A stretch of DNA of 64,000 nt from Turnera subulata (lineage: Eukaryota > Streptophyta > Magnoliopsida > Malpighiales > Passifloraceae), in contig JAKUCV010003566.1 of NCBI GenBank assembly GCA_028386065.3, forward strand, positions 62,626 to 126,625. Reading direction: 5' to 3'. Both the position numbers and the translations under genes were made by a program. The notes beneath the pieces were generated by a model. It had not been told where the DNA came from. It saw nothing but the letters and a program-made list of their open reading frames with translations, and made no database searches. Below, one piece after another: positions 1 through 12,400 of this stretch; the stretch's first letter is position 1; each line of letters begins with the position of its first letter.

Positions 1-60
1 CATCCGGTCGTACCTCTACTTACCACGTGGCAATTATATTACCGTCATTAAAAACAAACC

Positions 61-245
61 GTAGGGATCGACATCCCTAACCAAAATCCCGGGATAGACA
101 TCCCATCCAAAATACCAAGGATCGACATCCTTGTCACAATTCATTAATTATACCATTACTCTTAATCCGAAAAAAAACACAGAAAATCAACACGGGATAA
201 ACATCCCAAAAATACCCAACAACACTCCGGGATTAACATCCCGAA
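61..245. repeat. Five imperfect GGGAT-N-ACATCCC palindromes
   Basis: Within the LTR, five copies of a short inverted repeat of the form GGGATNNACATCCC occur at about 64, 91, 117, 194 and 228. Spacer bases differ between copies while the two arms co-vary (one copy has AGGAT with ATCCT), so pairing appears to be kept. They could form small hairpins or bind a dimeric factor; function is unknown. Confidence 0.6.
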
Positions 246-1537
246 CCAAAACACAACAAAAGCACATTCGACAATGCACAATCATCAAAACATGATAATC
301 GAGTAATATAGGCACATATTGAAGGAAATCCATCCTCACCTTGGCCGATTACTCAACTCCGGAAATAGTGACCGGTCCGACGCCGGCTCCTCGGGAAACT
401 GCCCGATATCCAAACCTATACCACAAGACAATATATACACTCACATAAATGCACATAATCGGTATACTATGATGCCAATACTATGAAATTACCCATCCCG
501 GTTCTCATCTTATGTTATTTCCATTTACCGAAAATATTTACCGTATGTATTTCCGAATATAATTTCGGTACCACACTTTAATTAAAACTCTTTAAAAATA
601 TATTTCATAAAATAACTATAATTATCCAAAATAATAATCACTATAATTTTCCAGAAAAATAATAAGCTATTTATAATTTTCAGAAAATATGTATAGTATT
701 TATCTTTTTCTAAATATATATACAATTTAATTTTCCAACACAAAACATAATTACTTTTAATTTACAAAATACATACTTATATACATATACCAAAATAATA
801 ATTTTCCAGACGAAATAATACACATATCAATTTTCCAAAAATTATTTTCAAGGTATATATATAATTTTCCAAGTAATATTAGTTTTTCCAAAACATAACT
901 TAATTATTTATCAAAGTAAATATATTTATATTTTCCTGAAAATTCCAGAATTATATTGTCCATAATTTTCTCAAAATAACTATATAATTTTTTTTCCAAA
1001 ATTATATATCAGATTATGTATAAATATATATATATAAGTAAATTATTTTTTTTTAATTAATCGGGTTGGGCTGAACAGGACCAGGCCCAGGCAACCAGCA
1101 GCAGGCCCGTGCGCCCAGCAGCCCAGACCAGCTAGCCCAGACCCATGCCCACGAAACAAAACGGATGAACCAACCTAAACGGGTCGAACACGGGTCTCAC
1201 CTCGGGTTGCTGACGACGGCGCATGCACGGAGGCGAGGCGAGGCGAGGCGAGTAGGGCGACGCAGCATCAACGACGACACGAGGGCGACTCCAAGATGGC
1301 GGAAGAACGGCGCGACGTCGCCGGCAGCTGAGCAGGAGGCGGAAGGAAGCAGATCCGTGGGCAATCCGGCGGGTCAACGTCTCCCACAGGCGCGTCGGCA
1401 GGCGGAAACCGGAGGCGACAGCGGCGGCAAGCTCGCGACGGCATGGGCGGCAGGCTGAGGTGAGCGGTGGAGCGCGAGGCGGCGGGGAACCGGCCGGCGT
1501 GCACAGTGCAGAGGCGGAAGCTGGCGAACTGTTCCCC

Positions 1538-1812
1538 TCTCGTTTTTTTCTTTTCTTTAATTTCTTTTCTTTTCCTTTCTTGATTTTCTTTCTTTTTTTT
1601 CCCGAATTTCTTTCTTCTTCTTTTTTTTTTCTTCTTTTTTTTTTCCACTCTCTCTGTTTCTTTTTTTTTCTATATTTTCTATTTCTTTTTTTTCTTTTCT
1701 TATTATTTTATTTTTTTTTCTTTTCTTTTTCTCTTTTCCCTCTTTTTCTTTCTTTTTCTCTTCTCTTTTTTTTTCCTCTCTTCCTCTCCTCTCCACCAGC
1801 TCCTCTTCTCTT
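1538..1812. repeat. Polypyrimidine tract (CT-rich on plus strand)
   Basis: About 275 bases consist almost only of C and T on the plus strand, dominated by T-runs broken by single or double C. It lies between the GC-rich part of the LTR and the TATA-like box. The long open frames read through it (Phe/Leu/Ser-rich on plus, Lys/Glu-rich on minus) are composition artefacts. Confidence 0.8.
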
Positions 1813-2223
1813 TTTATAAACTGAAATGTTACTATTACTCATGTGAGAGTAATAATACAATTCGTCTGTATTACGGGCGAATCCGATCCGGACCAGAAAA
1901 TAACTGATACCCCCTTAGTTATTTTCCGGTGTGATTTTCTGAGAAATTCCGAAACCCGAAAAATACCAACTTAGGTCCGAAAAATCAACGGGAAAATCAC
2001 GAGCGCGGGAAAACACTCGGTTACGAAAAACGACCCCCGATTTACCTTGAATTAATTACCCAAGATTAATTCAACAGTAAATCACGGTAAAACAATTTCT
2101 ACAGTCCCGGTAAAAATCCAAAATTTTACCCGGGCTGTTACATTTTAAATACCAATGAGTCTGATGAGGAGAGGAGGAGAACAAAATCTTTTGCTAGTCT
2201 GATGAACTTTCTAAATAGTTAAT

Positions 2224-3688
2224 GGATTAAAGCATTTTTTGTCCCTGTGTAAGGCTTCAAAGTTGGATTTCATCCTCGTGTAGGTTTTTGGCCTCTTTTC
2301 ATCCCTCTGTTCGACCCGTTTGGTTTGTCCGGCGAGAATCGCTGACGTAGCACATTTTTCGGTGCCACATCAGATTTTTGGTCCTACATGTCAGGAAAAA
2401 CCCAAAACCAAACCAGGATCCACCCGACCGGTCCCGCCCACCTAAACAACCCGGAACCCAAAATATAATTTTATCATTTTTAATTATACAAATAATTTGA
2501 ATAATAAAATTAGTCTATTTCTAAAATAATAAAACATAATATTTTTTTTATTTTATAGTTAATAAAAAATTCACAAAATAAAAAATATTTATTTTAAAAT
2601 AATAAAACATAATAAACATCAAACCATTCAAATTTTATATTTTTATATATATTTTTATTTTATATTTTTAAAAATAATAAAAAAAATAAAAAATAAAAAA
2701 TAAATCAGAAAATATAGAAGAGAGCCCTTTATTGAAAGCGAAGGCATTAGTACAAAAATGCAATTACACATGTTTTGGTTTATTCCGTTTTAGCATATAT
2801 AGACTCTGGTTTTGATGGTTATAATTAATAAAGTTCTATCGATTTATTAAAAAAAATTAAAATAGTAATTTCTTTTTTAAAAGAAAGAAAACAAAAACGT
2901 AATACTGTGCTTCTTCTTCCCCAATACAACCGGCAACACACCCCAACAGCCTCCACCACCATCACCACCTCCACTCTCCTTAATTAGCACACCTTTCATG
3001 CCCTGATTTTTTTAATTAGCACACCCCGATTTGGCAAAATCGAGATGGCTCACCTTCAACTTGATAATGGTGACTCCCATATCCACCTGCTGCAATCGAG
3101 TTGACGCCACACTCCAACAGCCCAACGGCGACTGCAGAGGGAATGGTTGTTTCACATCTACCTTCCTAGATCCACTAGATTTAGATCTGATTAAAAAAAA
3201 TCTATATGGTTGATTAGCCGTTGGGCATGAAAGGTGTGCTAATTGAGAAGAGTGGAGGTGGTGATGAGTTGGTGGTGGTGGAGGTTATTGGGGGTGTGTT
3301 GTCAATTATGTTGGAGAAGACTATGAACAGTATACTGTATTTTATTTTTGTTTTTTTAATAAAAAAATTTTGTTTTAATTATTTTTATGAGGATTTCTAT
3401 TATAATATTATAATGAATTTCTATTTATTTTTTCTTTATTTATTTTTATGTACTTGGTTTGGTTAGACGGTTCTTTTGGGTGGGCGAACCAATCGGGTCA
3501 TTTATCAGCTCGGTCTGACCAGAAAATCTGACGTGGCACCGGAAAATATGCCACGTCAGCGATTTTCGCCAGATTCTGGCCGGACGAATCAAACGGGTCG
3601 AACAGAGGGATTAAAAGAGACCAAAAACCTACACGAGGATGAAATCCAACTTTGAGGCCTTACACAAGGACAAAAAACTCTTTAATCC
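2224..3688. mobile_element. Non-autonomous Mutator-like foldback element, 1465 bp
   Basis: Long terminal inverted repeats start GGATTAAAG and end CTTTAATCC; they extend over 200 bases per side (for example 'AAGTTGGATTTCATCCTCG' near the left end and its complement near 3640). The element is flanked by a perfect 10-bp direct repeat AATAGTTAAT (2214-2223 and 3689-3698), the size expected of Mutator-like insertion (8-11 bp). The inner part (about 2930-3310) is a further inverted repeat rich in CCACCACC/GGTGGTGG. No transposase domain is visible; two short ORFs inside (3031-3213, 3221-3466) have no recognisable product. A sibling copy lies at 27104-28015. Confidence 0.85.
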
Positions 3689-3901
3689 AATAGTTAATGT
3701 TTGTTCACCTTGTGCAGATGTATCAAAGGGATGGATTGGTGGATCCTATACTTTGGAGAATTTGTGAGCATGTATTATGTTTCATTATTATTATTACTTA
3801 AAAAAAATATTATTACTGTTACTATTATTATGATTATGGAGATGTAGTTGACGTTAAGGATTAAAATGTGGTTAAAATTATGTTTAATGTCTTAAAACAT
3901 A

Positions 3902-4146
3902 TTCCCTCTGTCCCTTTTTTTTATTGACGTTTAAGGAATCAACACTCCCATCAAAAATGCATTTAATAACTATAAATTATCCTCTATCCAGAGAAAGATA
4001 AGAGAGACAATCAAAGGATTGGTTTTATGGAGTTAAAGAAAAAATGGAAAAAAAATCATTTAATGCTTATAAAATATTCCAAAGTGATAATATTTTTGGG
4101 ACAAATCTGAACTGGTAAAACGTCAATAAAAAAGGGACAGAGGGAG
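3902..4146. mobile_element. Stowaway-like (Tc1/mariner) MITE, 245 bp
   Basis: Terminal inverted repeats TTCCCTCTGTCCC at the left and GGGACAGAGGGAG at the right, each continuing into a T-run and 'ATTGACGTTT', flank a short AT-rich centre. A TA dinucleotide stands directly outside each end (3900-3901 and 4147-4148), the target duplication typical of Tc1/mariner MITEs. There is no coding capacity. Confidence 0.85.
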
Positions 4147-4536
4147 TATTGTATTATGTTTAATATTATGTTCAATGATTAAAATTATACTGAATGTTGC
4201 AGACAATGATTAGTATGTTGTTGAGCTCACATATGAAGCCACGTCATGTTCTTTATTTAAGAGTGTAACTTGATACCTACGGTTTGCGTTGGTGATGTAC
4301 TAGTGTTTATTATTGCTACTGTTATTATTAATTATTATTATTATGTTGATGTACTTGACGTTAAGTATTAGGATGCCGCAGGCCGCAACCATCATCTTCA
4401 AGATATGGTGTGGGGCCCAAACTAAATATGCCAACATATGGGCTTTTCTTTTCGGACTATGAACTTCAATTTGAAACCCAATCGCGATCAGATCACTCAC
4501 CCAATTGGGCTGCAAGGTTTTTGTAATCGACAAATC

Positions 4537-4797
4537 ATGGGTGCTCCAGAGGTTCGCAGAAAACGAAAGCTCAATTCTTCAATCGTTGACGTTGACGATG
4601 ATGATGATGATATATCAGGGACAAAGGATGATGGACGGGTACGACTACCGCAGAGCAATAGACGGAGTTGTTGATGACGGCATGGTTCCTCTGCGCGATA
4701 ATGTTGCGCCGGATTCAAACACCATGTATGTGCCCCAACCCAAAGAGTGGAAAAAAGTCTACGACCTCTACAGAGAATCACTTATTCGCTCCGGGGT
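4537..4797 (+). other. Possible gene fragment, unrecognised
   Basis: An ATG at 4537 opens a basic then acidic stretch (Arg/Lys-rich 'RRKRKLN', then a run of Asp encoded by a GATGATGAT repeat). The downstream DNA reads well only in another frame ('DGYDYRRAIDG ... VPQPKEWKKVYDLYRESLIRSG') and ends at a GTGTGT that could be a splice donor. The composition is more codon-like than the surrounding AT-rich DNA, but the frame change, lack of a recognised family and lack of a clear second exon leave three options: a decayed pseudogene, a small spliced gene, or chance. Confidence 0.25.
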
Positions 4798-5913
4798 GTG
4801 TAATGTAACTCTGTGGACTATATACCTTTTCAAATCACTCATCACATCCATTGTTGAAACTCAATTTCTCTACATGTGCTACTCTGTTCTTTGAGGGATT
4901 TGATTGTGATGGTTATTAGTTATTACTACTGGAAATTGCCGGAACACCTCAGAGAGGGAAGGGCACACCCCAATCAAAGTTTCAGATCCCAACCACGCTT
5001 CCTGCAGGCTAGAGATATGTGCACAGTATGCCATTACAGTCTGCCATTCCATCCGAATACAAGCAGACACCTTAATTGGCTCGATGCATTAATAATATGA
5101 GAAATTATTAGTAAACTTAACCGTCATTGTGGGATTGAGGATGGAGATTGAAAAAAATGAGCCCAACGTTATATAAGGGTGTATTTCAGATTATACACAT
5201 GTCCACTCCAATTAAAAAAAAAACTCCAAAATATTATTTTTATTTCCTGACTGCTCGAAAATCTGAACACGATATCAAACTGAGGCCTGTAAGGCCCAGT
5301 TTTAAGTAGATATGAAAACACATTTGATCCTTAATATTCTATTTGTATAAGAAAATAACCTTGTTAATTAGAATCCTAATAAAGTAGGAAACTAAATACA
5401 CGAATATCTCCCCTACTTTAATACTCATAAATTACAATCGTTCAGGCCTTAAATTCAAAAATCAGCCATAAATATCTTCTCTAATCTTCCTTCTAACTTT
5501 AAATTATTTTTATATACTCATTTTATTACAAAATAAAAGACATCTCCTCGAAAAAAAGGTCCCTCAATTAAGCAACCATGACAATTAATCGCCACCATTG
5601 CCATTTGCCTCATATATACTATGATGAATCACCGCGCGCCGCATCATAAAGCCCTCCCACAGTCTACATTATCCCCCGGCATCCTAATTGTACAGAAAAA
5701 GTAATCTTAAATGTCAAAGTTAATAAAATAGGAAATCAAATACAACAATATATTTCTTACCTTATTTTTTAATCAAATTATTCACAAAGATTTTTCTTAA
5801 TTACATCCCTTCCAAAATTAAACACAAAAAAAATCGTTCCTAGTTACAATCTTCTAGTCCTTAAATCCTTTGACAGCGATGCTAATTTTACTACAAACAG
5901 CTATAAGTAAAAA
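4798..5913. other. Intergenic, promoter side of the early nodulin-like gene
   Basis: This AT-rich stretch has only short chance ORFs. The 50-100 bases before 5914 ('ACAAACAGCTATAAGTAAAA') would hold the 5' leader of the downstream gene. No repeat family or RNA gene was recognised. Confidence 0.5.
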
Positions 5914-6700
5914 ATGAAGTCCCGCCAACAAGCCGCCATGGCAGTCGGCGCCGCCTCCATTGCCCATCTAACTGTCATCATCGTACTTTTGGTCACCACC
6001 GTTGCCGCTGCATCCGAAGATGATACCCTTACGGAGCACCACATAGAATGGATCTTCAACTACACCACCAACTCCTCCGCCTACAACTACTCCTCCATCG
6101 TCGCCCCCCAAACATTTTATCAATCAGAAAGCATAAGTAAATATGCTTTTTAATATCTCCATCTTCTTTTGTACGTACCACTAAATAATATTATACTAAG
6201 CCTTCCCTCTCTCTCTCTCTCTCTCTTTCTGTTTTGCAGTATTCGAAATGAGGCCTAACGTGTCACTGATCCGGACTTCCAACAAGACCACCTACGATAG
6301 CTGCTCCACCAAAAACGCATCGTGGGGCGACGACACATTCCGCTACAAGCCCTACAATTCCTGGTCTGATCCAGTCCTTGTTATTTTGGAGGGCACAGGT
6401 CTAACTTACTTCTTCTCCACGGTCGACGACGGCTTTCAGTGCCGGCACGGTATGGCGTTCCAAATCCTCGTCCATCCCCGCCCCGACCCGGTGCCTCCTC
6501 CACCCTATATTGAGCCTCGAATTATCCACCAGCCGCCTCCGCCAGGGACAGATGACTGGAAATTTTTATCCCCGTTACCGCCGGTGAACATCCCCTCCGG
6601 TGAGTCGCGGGAGAAAGAAAACGGCGGAGTGAAATTTGGCGTTAGCATGCAAGTGGTTGCGAGTGCAATTCTGTTTGCAGTTTCCGTGGGTCTATTTTAG
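5914..6700 (+). CDS. Early nodulin-like / phytocyanin-domain GPI-type protein (2 exons)
   Basis: Exons are 5914-6136 and 6240-6700, joined by a phase-1 GT-AG intron with a (CT)n run before the acceptor; splicing gives 227 residues. Residues about 1-35 form a signal peptide with a hydrophobic core (VIIVLLVTTVAAA). A plastocyanin-like domain follows: it reads ESIIFEMRPNVS across the junction, then YDSC, a Trp/Phe-rich middle and YFFSTVDDGFQCRHGMAF, with the paired Cys of the phytocyanin fold. A Pro-rich linker (VPPPPYIEPRIIHQPPPPG) precedes a hydrophobic tail (ASAILFAVSVGLF), fitting a GPI-anchor signal. The copper-ligand Cys before the last loop is Ser and the ligand His in that loop is not seen, so it is best placed with early nodulin-like proteins that lack type I copper. 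Known relatives are cell-surface arabinogalactan-type proteins; the exact role is unknown. Confidence 0.85.
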
Positions 6701-9442
6701 AGTCACTAGGGGGAGAGAGAGACATCATTGGTTGTTGTTTTTTTTTTAATATGTGATTTGGAACACTTGTCAGCAAACTGGGAACTTGTTTGGGGTGTAG
6801 GGTTTGGGGATGATGGGGGCGGTAGTGGTTTCTTTTCCACGGATTATGGTATTCTTGGCAGGATTATTGATTATTCTTTTTTTGTCTGCAAAAGACACTT
6901 TTAAATTGGATTTCTTGGGTGATAAAAAAAGCTGTTGTGGCCAACGAGAGTGGTCTAAGTAGTAAGCTATTTGGTTCCGTAAAGATGAGATTTCGGGATA
7001 AAAAATCTCTATTGTTTGTTATACTCACCCACCTAGCTAGGTATGGATGGAAAAAAAAAAAAAAGTGTTAGTCCACATTATCCTGTTGCCCACTTTATGT
7101 GTGTTTTTGGCATTCCTAGACTCTAGACTCTAGACATGATGGGGAAAAGATATTATGGCCATGTAATTGCAGAAAAATGTGTGTGTGATTAGTAAGGGAG
7201 GGATTTGTTTGCTTGTGAAGTTGTAATGCGAACTTTGCCATATGAAGGAAAACTTGCTGGCAACGCAAATAAGACAGGCTAAGGATATGTGAAAAATTAT
7301 GAAATTTCCGTGCGATTTTGGCCTAAACTATTTATCATTTGGTACTTTTTTTTTCATCCCACTGCTTTATATTAGACTGAAGTAAAATAATATAACCATC
7401 AGGCCATGTAAAATAATGCAACCATCTGATGGCTGGACAGAGTGAGACATGCCAATAGGAAAATCAAAGCCAAACCGAGTTAAGCAATCGGTGCATGGGT
7501 TAGCTTCTCTGTAGACATGTCGCATTATGACCTACCACTCACGCCGAAGTAGCTCTTGAACTGAATGGAGAAGTTCAGCACAACGTTGAGCATGTAACTC
7601 TTGTCGCTGCAGCTGTATATAATAACTTACTTGGCATCTACTTCAACTTCAACTTCAACTTGTTGAAGCCCAACTCACAAACCTTAAATAGTCCAATAAA
7701 TAACTCCCGATAGGGGAGAACAAATCCCTACGGGGAAGTAGAAATTGCTACATGAACAACCTTTCAATTAATTAGCTACATTATACCTGTGTCGTCTCCA
7801 AACTTAGTTGCGAGCTTGGCTCTGTTATCAGCTGCAATGGATGAGAGAAAGGCTGAACCAAGGGAGACAGCAAAGATAAAACGTATGATAACTAATCTAG
7901 AAAGTTTTGAGACTATGTTTATATTCACAAATTTTCTCACGTAGGACTGTGATTGTGGTTGAAGTCCTAAAAAAATCTCTATTCACACCACAAAAAAAAA
8001 AAATCCCACGCAGCAATATCAGATAATTCTCCTTTGGTCAGACATTTTCAGTCAGTTTCACATATATTTTGCAAAAAAATATATATAAACAAAATCCTAC
8101 CATACGTAGAAGAAGCTATCTTGAGTCAATAATAGTAGTATAGTAGCAAATGCAAAATATATGTTCGCTCACTAAGTAGGAGATAAAAAATATTATAAAA
8201 AAAAGTAGGAGATAAAGATTTATTTATAAGGGCACACATAAGAAGGAAATCTCAAAATAAATCCCACATTGAAAGAAAGTTTGATTTTCCATCTAAATAT
8301 AAGTTTTTGTGATATAAACCTCAACCGTCGAGTCAAGTAACGCTGACTTGTAACCAAGTGGGACAATAAAGTGATTGATTATGAATCAAAGGTCTGCCAT
8401 TCAATTTGGGTAATTTGGCGGCAAACCCCACCCTTGGTTTAAAGAGGGCCCTCCATCCTCCATGGTTGGATAGCAAATTAAAAACATAAATACTGTTTGC
8501 ATGGCTTGTCCATCAACCCAACTTGAGCTGCCAATGCTAAGACATCATAATACAATCACTTTTTAACTTTCATGCAGAAAAATATTACCTCTACATCTTA
8601 AATTAAACAGAACATGTAATTAACCAATTTCCGTTAAAAAAAAATGTAATTGTAATCCTATATATACATCAATATTCAATTTTTAGTCAAATATTGTTAT
8701 TATCCTTATAATTTAAGTTATTTTAGATATATGTGGAAAAAATCTTAAACCAGAATTAAAAAAAAAAAAAAGAGGGAGTATTAGGAAGCAAAATCACAAT
8801 TCAAAAACAAGATGAGACGTTTGATACATTTAGGACTAGGGCTTCATTTTTTGTTCTTTTTATTGCTCTAAGGAAAACACATCTATTAATATGGAAACAT
8901 ATATACCATATGCTTTAAGAGTTACTGGCTCACGCAAGAAGGCAGGCTTGAGCATCATGGTTATATTCCATAGCCATAGCCTGGCCTTTTACAACAAAAC
9001 ATATAAAGATCCTAAAAATGGTAGAAAACCCACATCAGATGACAGATTTCACAACAAACTTGACTAGATGGAGGCACTCACTGACTGTTGTCCTGCCACA
9101 GCAGCTAGAGCAGTATATCAAGTTTACAAACAAAAAGCAGCCATACACTGGAAAAATAATTCTTGATGTATGATGTTAATACAATGAAGAAGCACATAAG
9201 GTCTAGAACTATGGTACAACTAACTCCGCAAGGTACTCGAACCTTTCTTTGATGATAGAAATAACAATTCAGGCTTCTTCCTAGTACCTTTCCTCTCACA
9301 GTTGCTTCCAAATTGTAAACAGCTGTTCCCTTTAGTATAAGCATTATCTACCATCTATTCATGCCCTGCAATCCTCACGGAAAGATTTAAGCATCACTCC
9401 ATAATGAAGCAATTGCTTGTTCCACGTGATACCTAAAATTAA
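6701..9442. other. Intergenic region with 3' ends of two convergent genes
   Basis: The early nodulin-like gene (plus) and the RUS3 gene (minus) converge here. The first few hundred bases after 6700 and those just below 9443 should be 3' UTRs. A TTC-AAC trinucleotide run occurs near 7640-7662 and several short A-tracts are present. ORFs such as 9105-9344 (minus) have no family features. No further gene was found. Confidence 0.5.
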
Positions 9443-12400
9443 CTAATCCGTTTTAAGATCTGACGGTGCATGTGTCCAATTTGCCCTCCAAACAATTGAA
9501 GGGGAAAGAAGGCGCCCTGTTTTCCAACCTGATGAATTAAGCTGCAGGAAACGAGAAGCAATTATGAAATTGAATGGAATTAGGAGAATAAAAAAAGAGT
9601 TTGCTTTCCTTCTCACGACAATAGTTTGCTAACAACCTTTTATGAAAGAGAAACAATTTTTACTTCGACTCTATTTACAGAGAAGAGGAAACCCCTCAAA
9701 CTATACAATCAGGACCAAGTGCATACTGGACTCATTGAAAACACTAAAGATGTTTCAACCAATTACTAGGCAAAAGAACGTGAAGAATTCTCATTCCCCA
9801 CACAAATACACAGTTAGCTGTCATTATGAATCAGCAGCGGGAGGACATTAGGCTTTCTAGAACATGCAAATCCACCCAAACCACCTCCCCACCACCACCA
9901 AAATCAAGCTTCAATTTCCAAACTTCCAAGTCCAATCAAAGAAAAGTAGATAGACGAGAGAGGCAAAGAGGCAGAGGGAACAAAAAAAACCAAACAAAGT
10001 ACAGCTCAGGTTGGCATGAGGTATGAAAAGTTACTACCGGAAGTATAAGTCAAAAGTTAGTTATAACTAACTCATGTTGGACTTTCGAGTCAAAAGTCAA
10101 GTCAATTCATGAAGTATTTTTAAGCCAGATATAAAAAATGATTCGGACAAAATACCCAGAAATCATTCCAAACAGACACTCAACAGCTGACTAAAAATAA
10201 CTCACAAGTCATTCCAAATAGGCACTGCATAGGTAAGCTGACTCAAAATTATATAGATGAATAGCTAGTTAAGTATATTTCTCCAAGCTCATCTCGAAAA
10301 TCTAAAACATGTATCCAGAGTATGATACCTAGCAGCGAAGTTAAGACAAAGCTTCAAAAAGTACCTTTTGGACAAAAAGTTCATAGTGTTTGTCCATCCA
10401 TAATTGACTCTGTGAATGTACAGATGGACTAGTCTCCCCAAGTTTTGTCATGACAAGGGCATGGATAAACGACTGGAGAACATCCAAAGCCGTTGCATCT
10501 TTGTGTATCACAACATTGATGCCTCCATTCTTCTCGACAAGCAAATACCTCGCTAACATGACCAAAGAGAACTAAAATGAGCTACAAATTTTTAACTAAA
10601 AATTCAATGGATAAATGTGACTAGAGCAAACCTTTGCTGTAATGAGATCCAGCGGAATGCAAGACATCCATCCTGTTTCAAGGATATTGCAAAAATTGTT
10701 AGCTTTATGAACATATTGGTCAAGCGTAATTAATATTAAAGCAACCTTAAAATCTCCCCCAGATACTACAAGAACCTCCATGCCAACCAAAAGTTTCATT
10801 AGCTGGCAAATTCACAACTCACATTTTCTGATGATCAAATGAGGAAACTCTCACACCCAAATTTACATGTGTATGCAGCATCTTGAAATCCTTAGAGCAC
10901 CAAGGCATCGCCCATGAGGGTAAAACATGTTCCATTCTGGAGACCTGTTCAGGTGAGAGAACTGGAAAACATTTCAGACGTTGTCTTATAATTTAGAAAA
11001 GAAGTAATCTGCACATACAAAGGGTTGACTGCTTCCAGAAGGAAGCCCATAATATTGTCCTTTAACTTCCAGATAACTGGAAAAAGTTTCATGCACATAG
11101 AAATTTAAAAGGGGACGAAAAGAAGTAATATGCACATACAAAGGGCTGACTGCTTCCAGAAAGAAGCCAATTACATTGTCTTTTAACTTACAAAAAGAAG
11201 AAAACGTTGCATGATCATCATATAGCATTATATAAGGCTAAAATCTTCCAACATACAATGTAAATTGCAACTGAATTAAAGCCAAAGAAGCTGGCTCGTT
11301 ATACAGAAGAAATATTGCATTCTGGATGCATATTTCAGTTCCAACAATTACCTTGTCCAGTCCCCATGAAGTGCTGCAAAAGAATTGAGCTTCTCTCAAT
11401 ATTCAAAGAATTCAGTGCCAGGCACCGGACAGCCCTGTAATTTGCTAAATGCAGAAAGAAAAATATTTTCTTCAGTGTGTAAAGCAGTGGAACATCCATC
11501 AAAATGAGCACTGGACCATTTGAGAAAACAATAGCGTAGCTAAAGAGAAAATCATGATTTACTAAATTCCAATCCTCTATCTCTCTCTTTTTTGGTTCTT
11601 TTTCCTTTCTGATACTAAGAGTCATTTTTCCTATGTATTTTGCAACTCTAGAAAAAATCTGTTGCATCATAACATCAAGAAAGACTTCGAAACCAGATGA
11701 GTTGATCTGCTGCTGCTAGTTTTATCGTAGGTTTCACTTGTTTACTGTAGGTATTGTCCTTAGGTCCTTGGCAATAAATATCACACGAAAACTCTTTCGA
11801 ACGAAACCTCTGTACAACTTTCATCTTGCAGACAGATATATTATTTCTTTCATGGTCTTGGAAGACGAGTGTGACATTCCTCATCAGAAGCAAAATGCAT
11901 GCAAGCAAAAAGACTAGTAGCACTTACCATACATATGGAACATTGTCAGAGACAAGAAACAAAACCAAATAGTGAAGGGGCTTCCTATTGTTATGTGAGC
12001 AAGAAGCATTCCTAGAGCCATGCCAATCATTGTAGCTACTGTTTCTTGACTTCCCTCCTGTAAACACGGTCAGATAAACAATATATCATGCTAAAAAGAA
12101 TACGCAACCAATGATGCTTTTGCCCTAGATTTATAATCACTGGTACCTTAGCAGATATATCTGCTGCATTATTCTGGAGAGCAAAATGTTGTGTCAAAGC
12201 AGCTCTAGTTGCGCCACTAGCAACACCAGCTGATAAAGATAAAAAAGCAAAAGTATACTTAATCGAAAAGATGAATTAATTTTTCAGTTCCTTATTTACT
12301 ACATTTTTCATATCCATTTATAAGGTTACAAAAAAGCTGCCACAATGTTTTATATTCTTCATTAAGATAACATCAAATGCTGTAATTAAAATTGTACTGA

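Larger units (their letters stand above)
1..2142 (+). mobile_element. 3' part of a long LTR (LTR retrotransposon or solo LTR)
   Basis: The right end reads CCCGGGCTGTTACA at 2129-2142 and is preceded by a 'CAGTCCCGGTAAA' motif, the same ending as the solo LTR at 51439-54001. Both also share 'CCTCACCTTGGCCGAT' (336-351 here) and a 'CCCGGTTCT' block. The left end lies outside the window. A TATA-like TTTTTATAAA near 1811 fits a plus-strand promoter inside the LTR. The GC-rich stretch 1130-1530 and the pyrimidine tract after it yield several open frames on both strands that look like low-complexity artefacts. Long LTRs with these ends resemble Ty3/gypsy (Tekay-like) elements, but no coding domain is present to prove it. 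Confidence 0.6.

Noticed and set aside
1132..1819. Several overlapping ORFs on both strands (60-126 codons).
   Set aside because: They lie in the GC-rich and polypyrimidine parts of an LTR and translate to low-complexity Arg/Pro or Phe/Lys runs. No domain is visible.
8583..8780. Possible diverged Stowaway-like MITE (ends TATTACCTCT and AGAGGGAGTA).
   Set aside because: Only about eight bases of each end are comparable and the inner arms do not pair well. Support is too weak to list.
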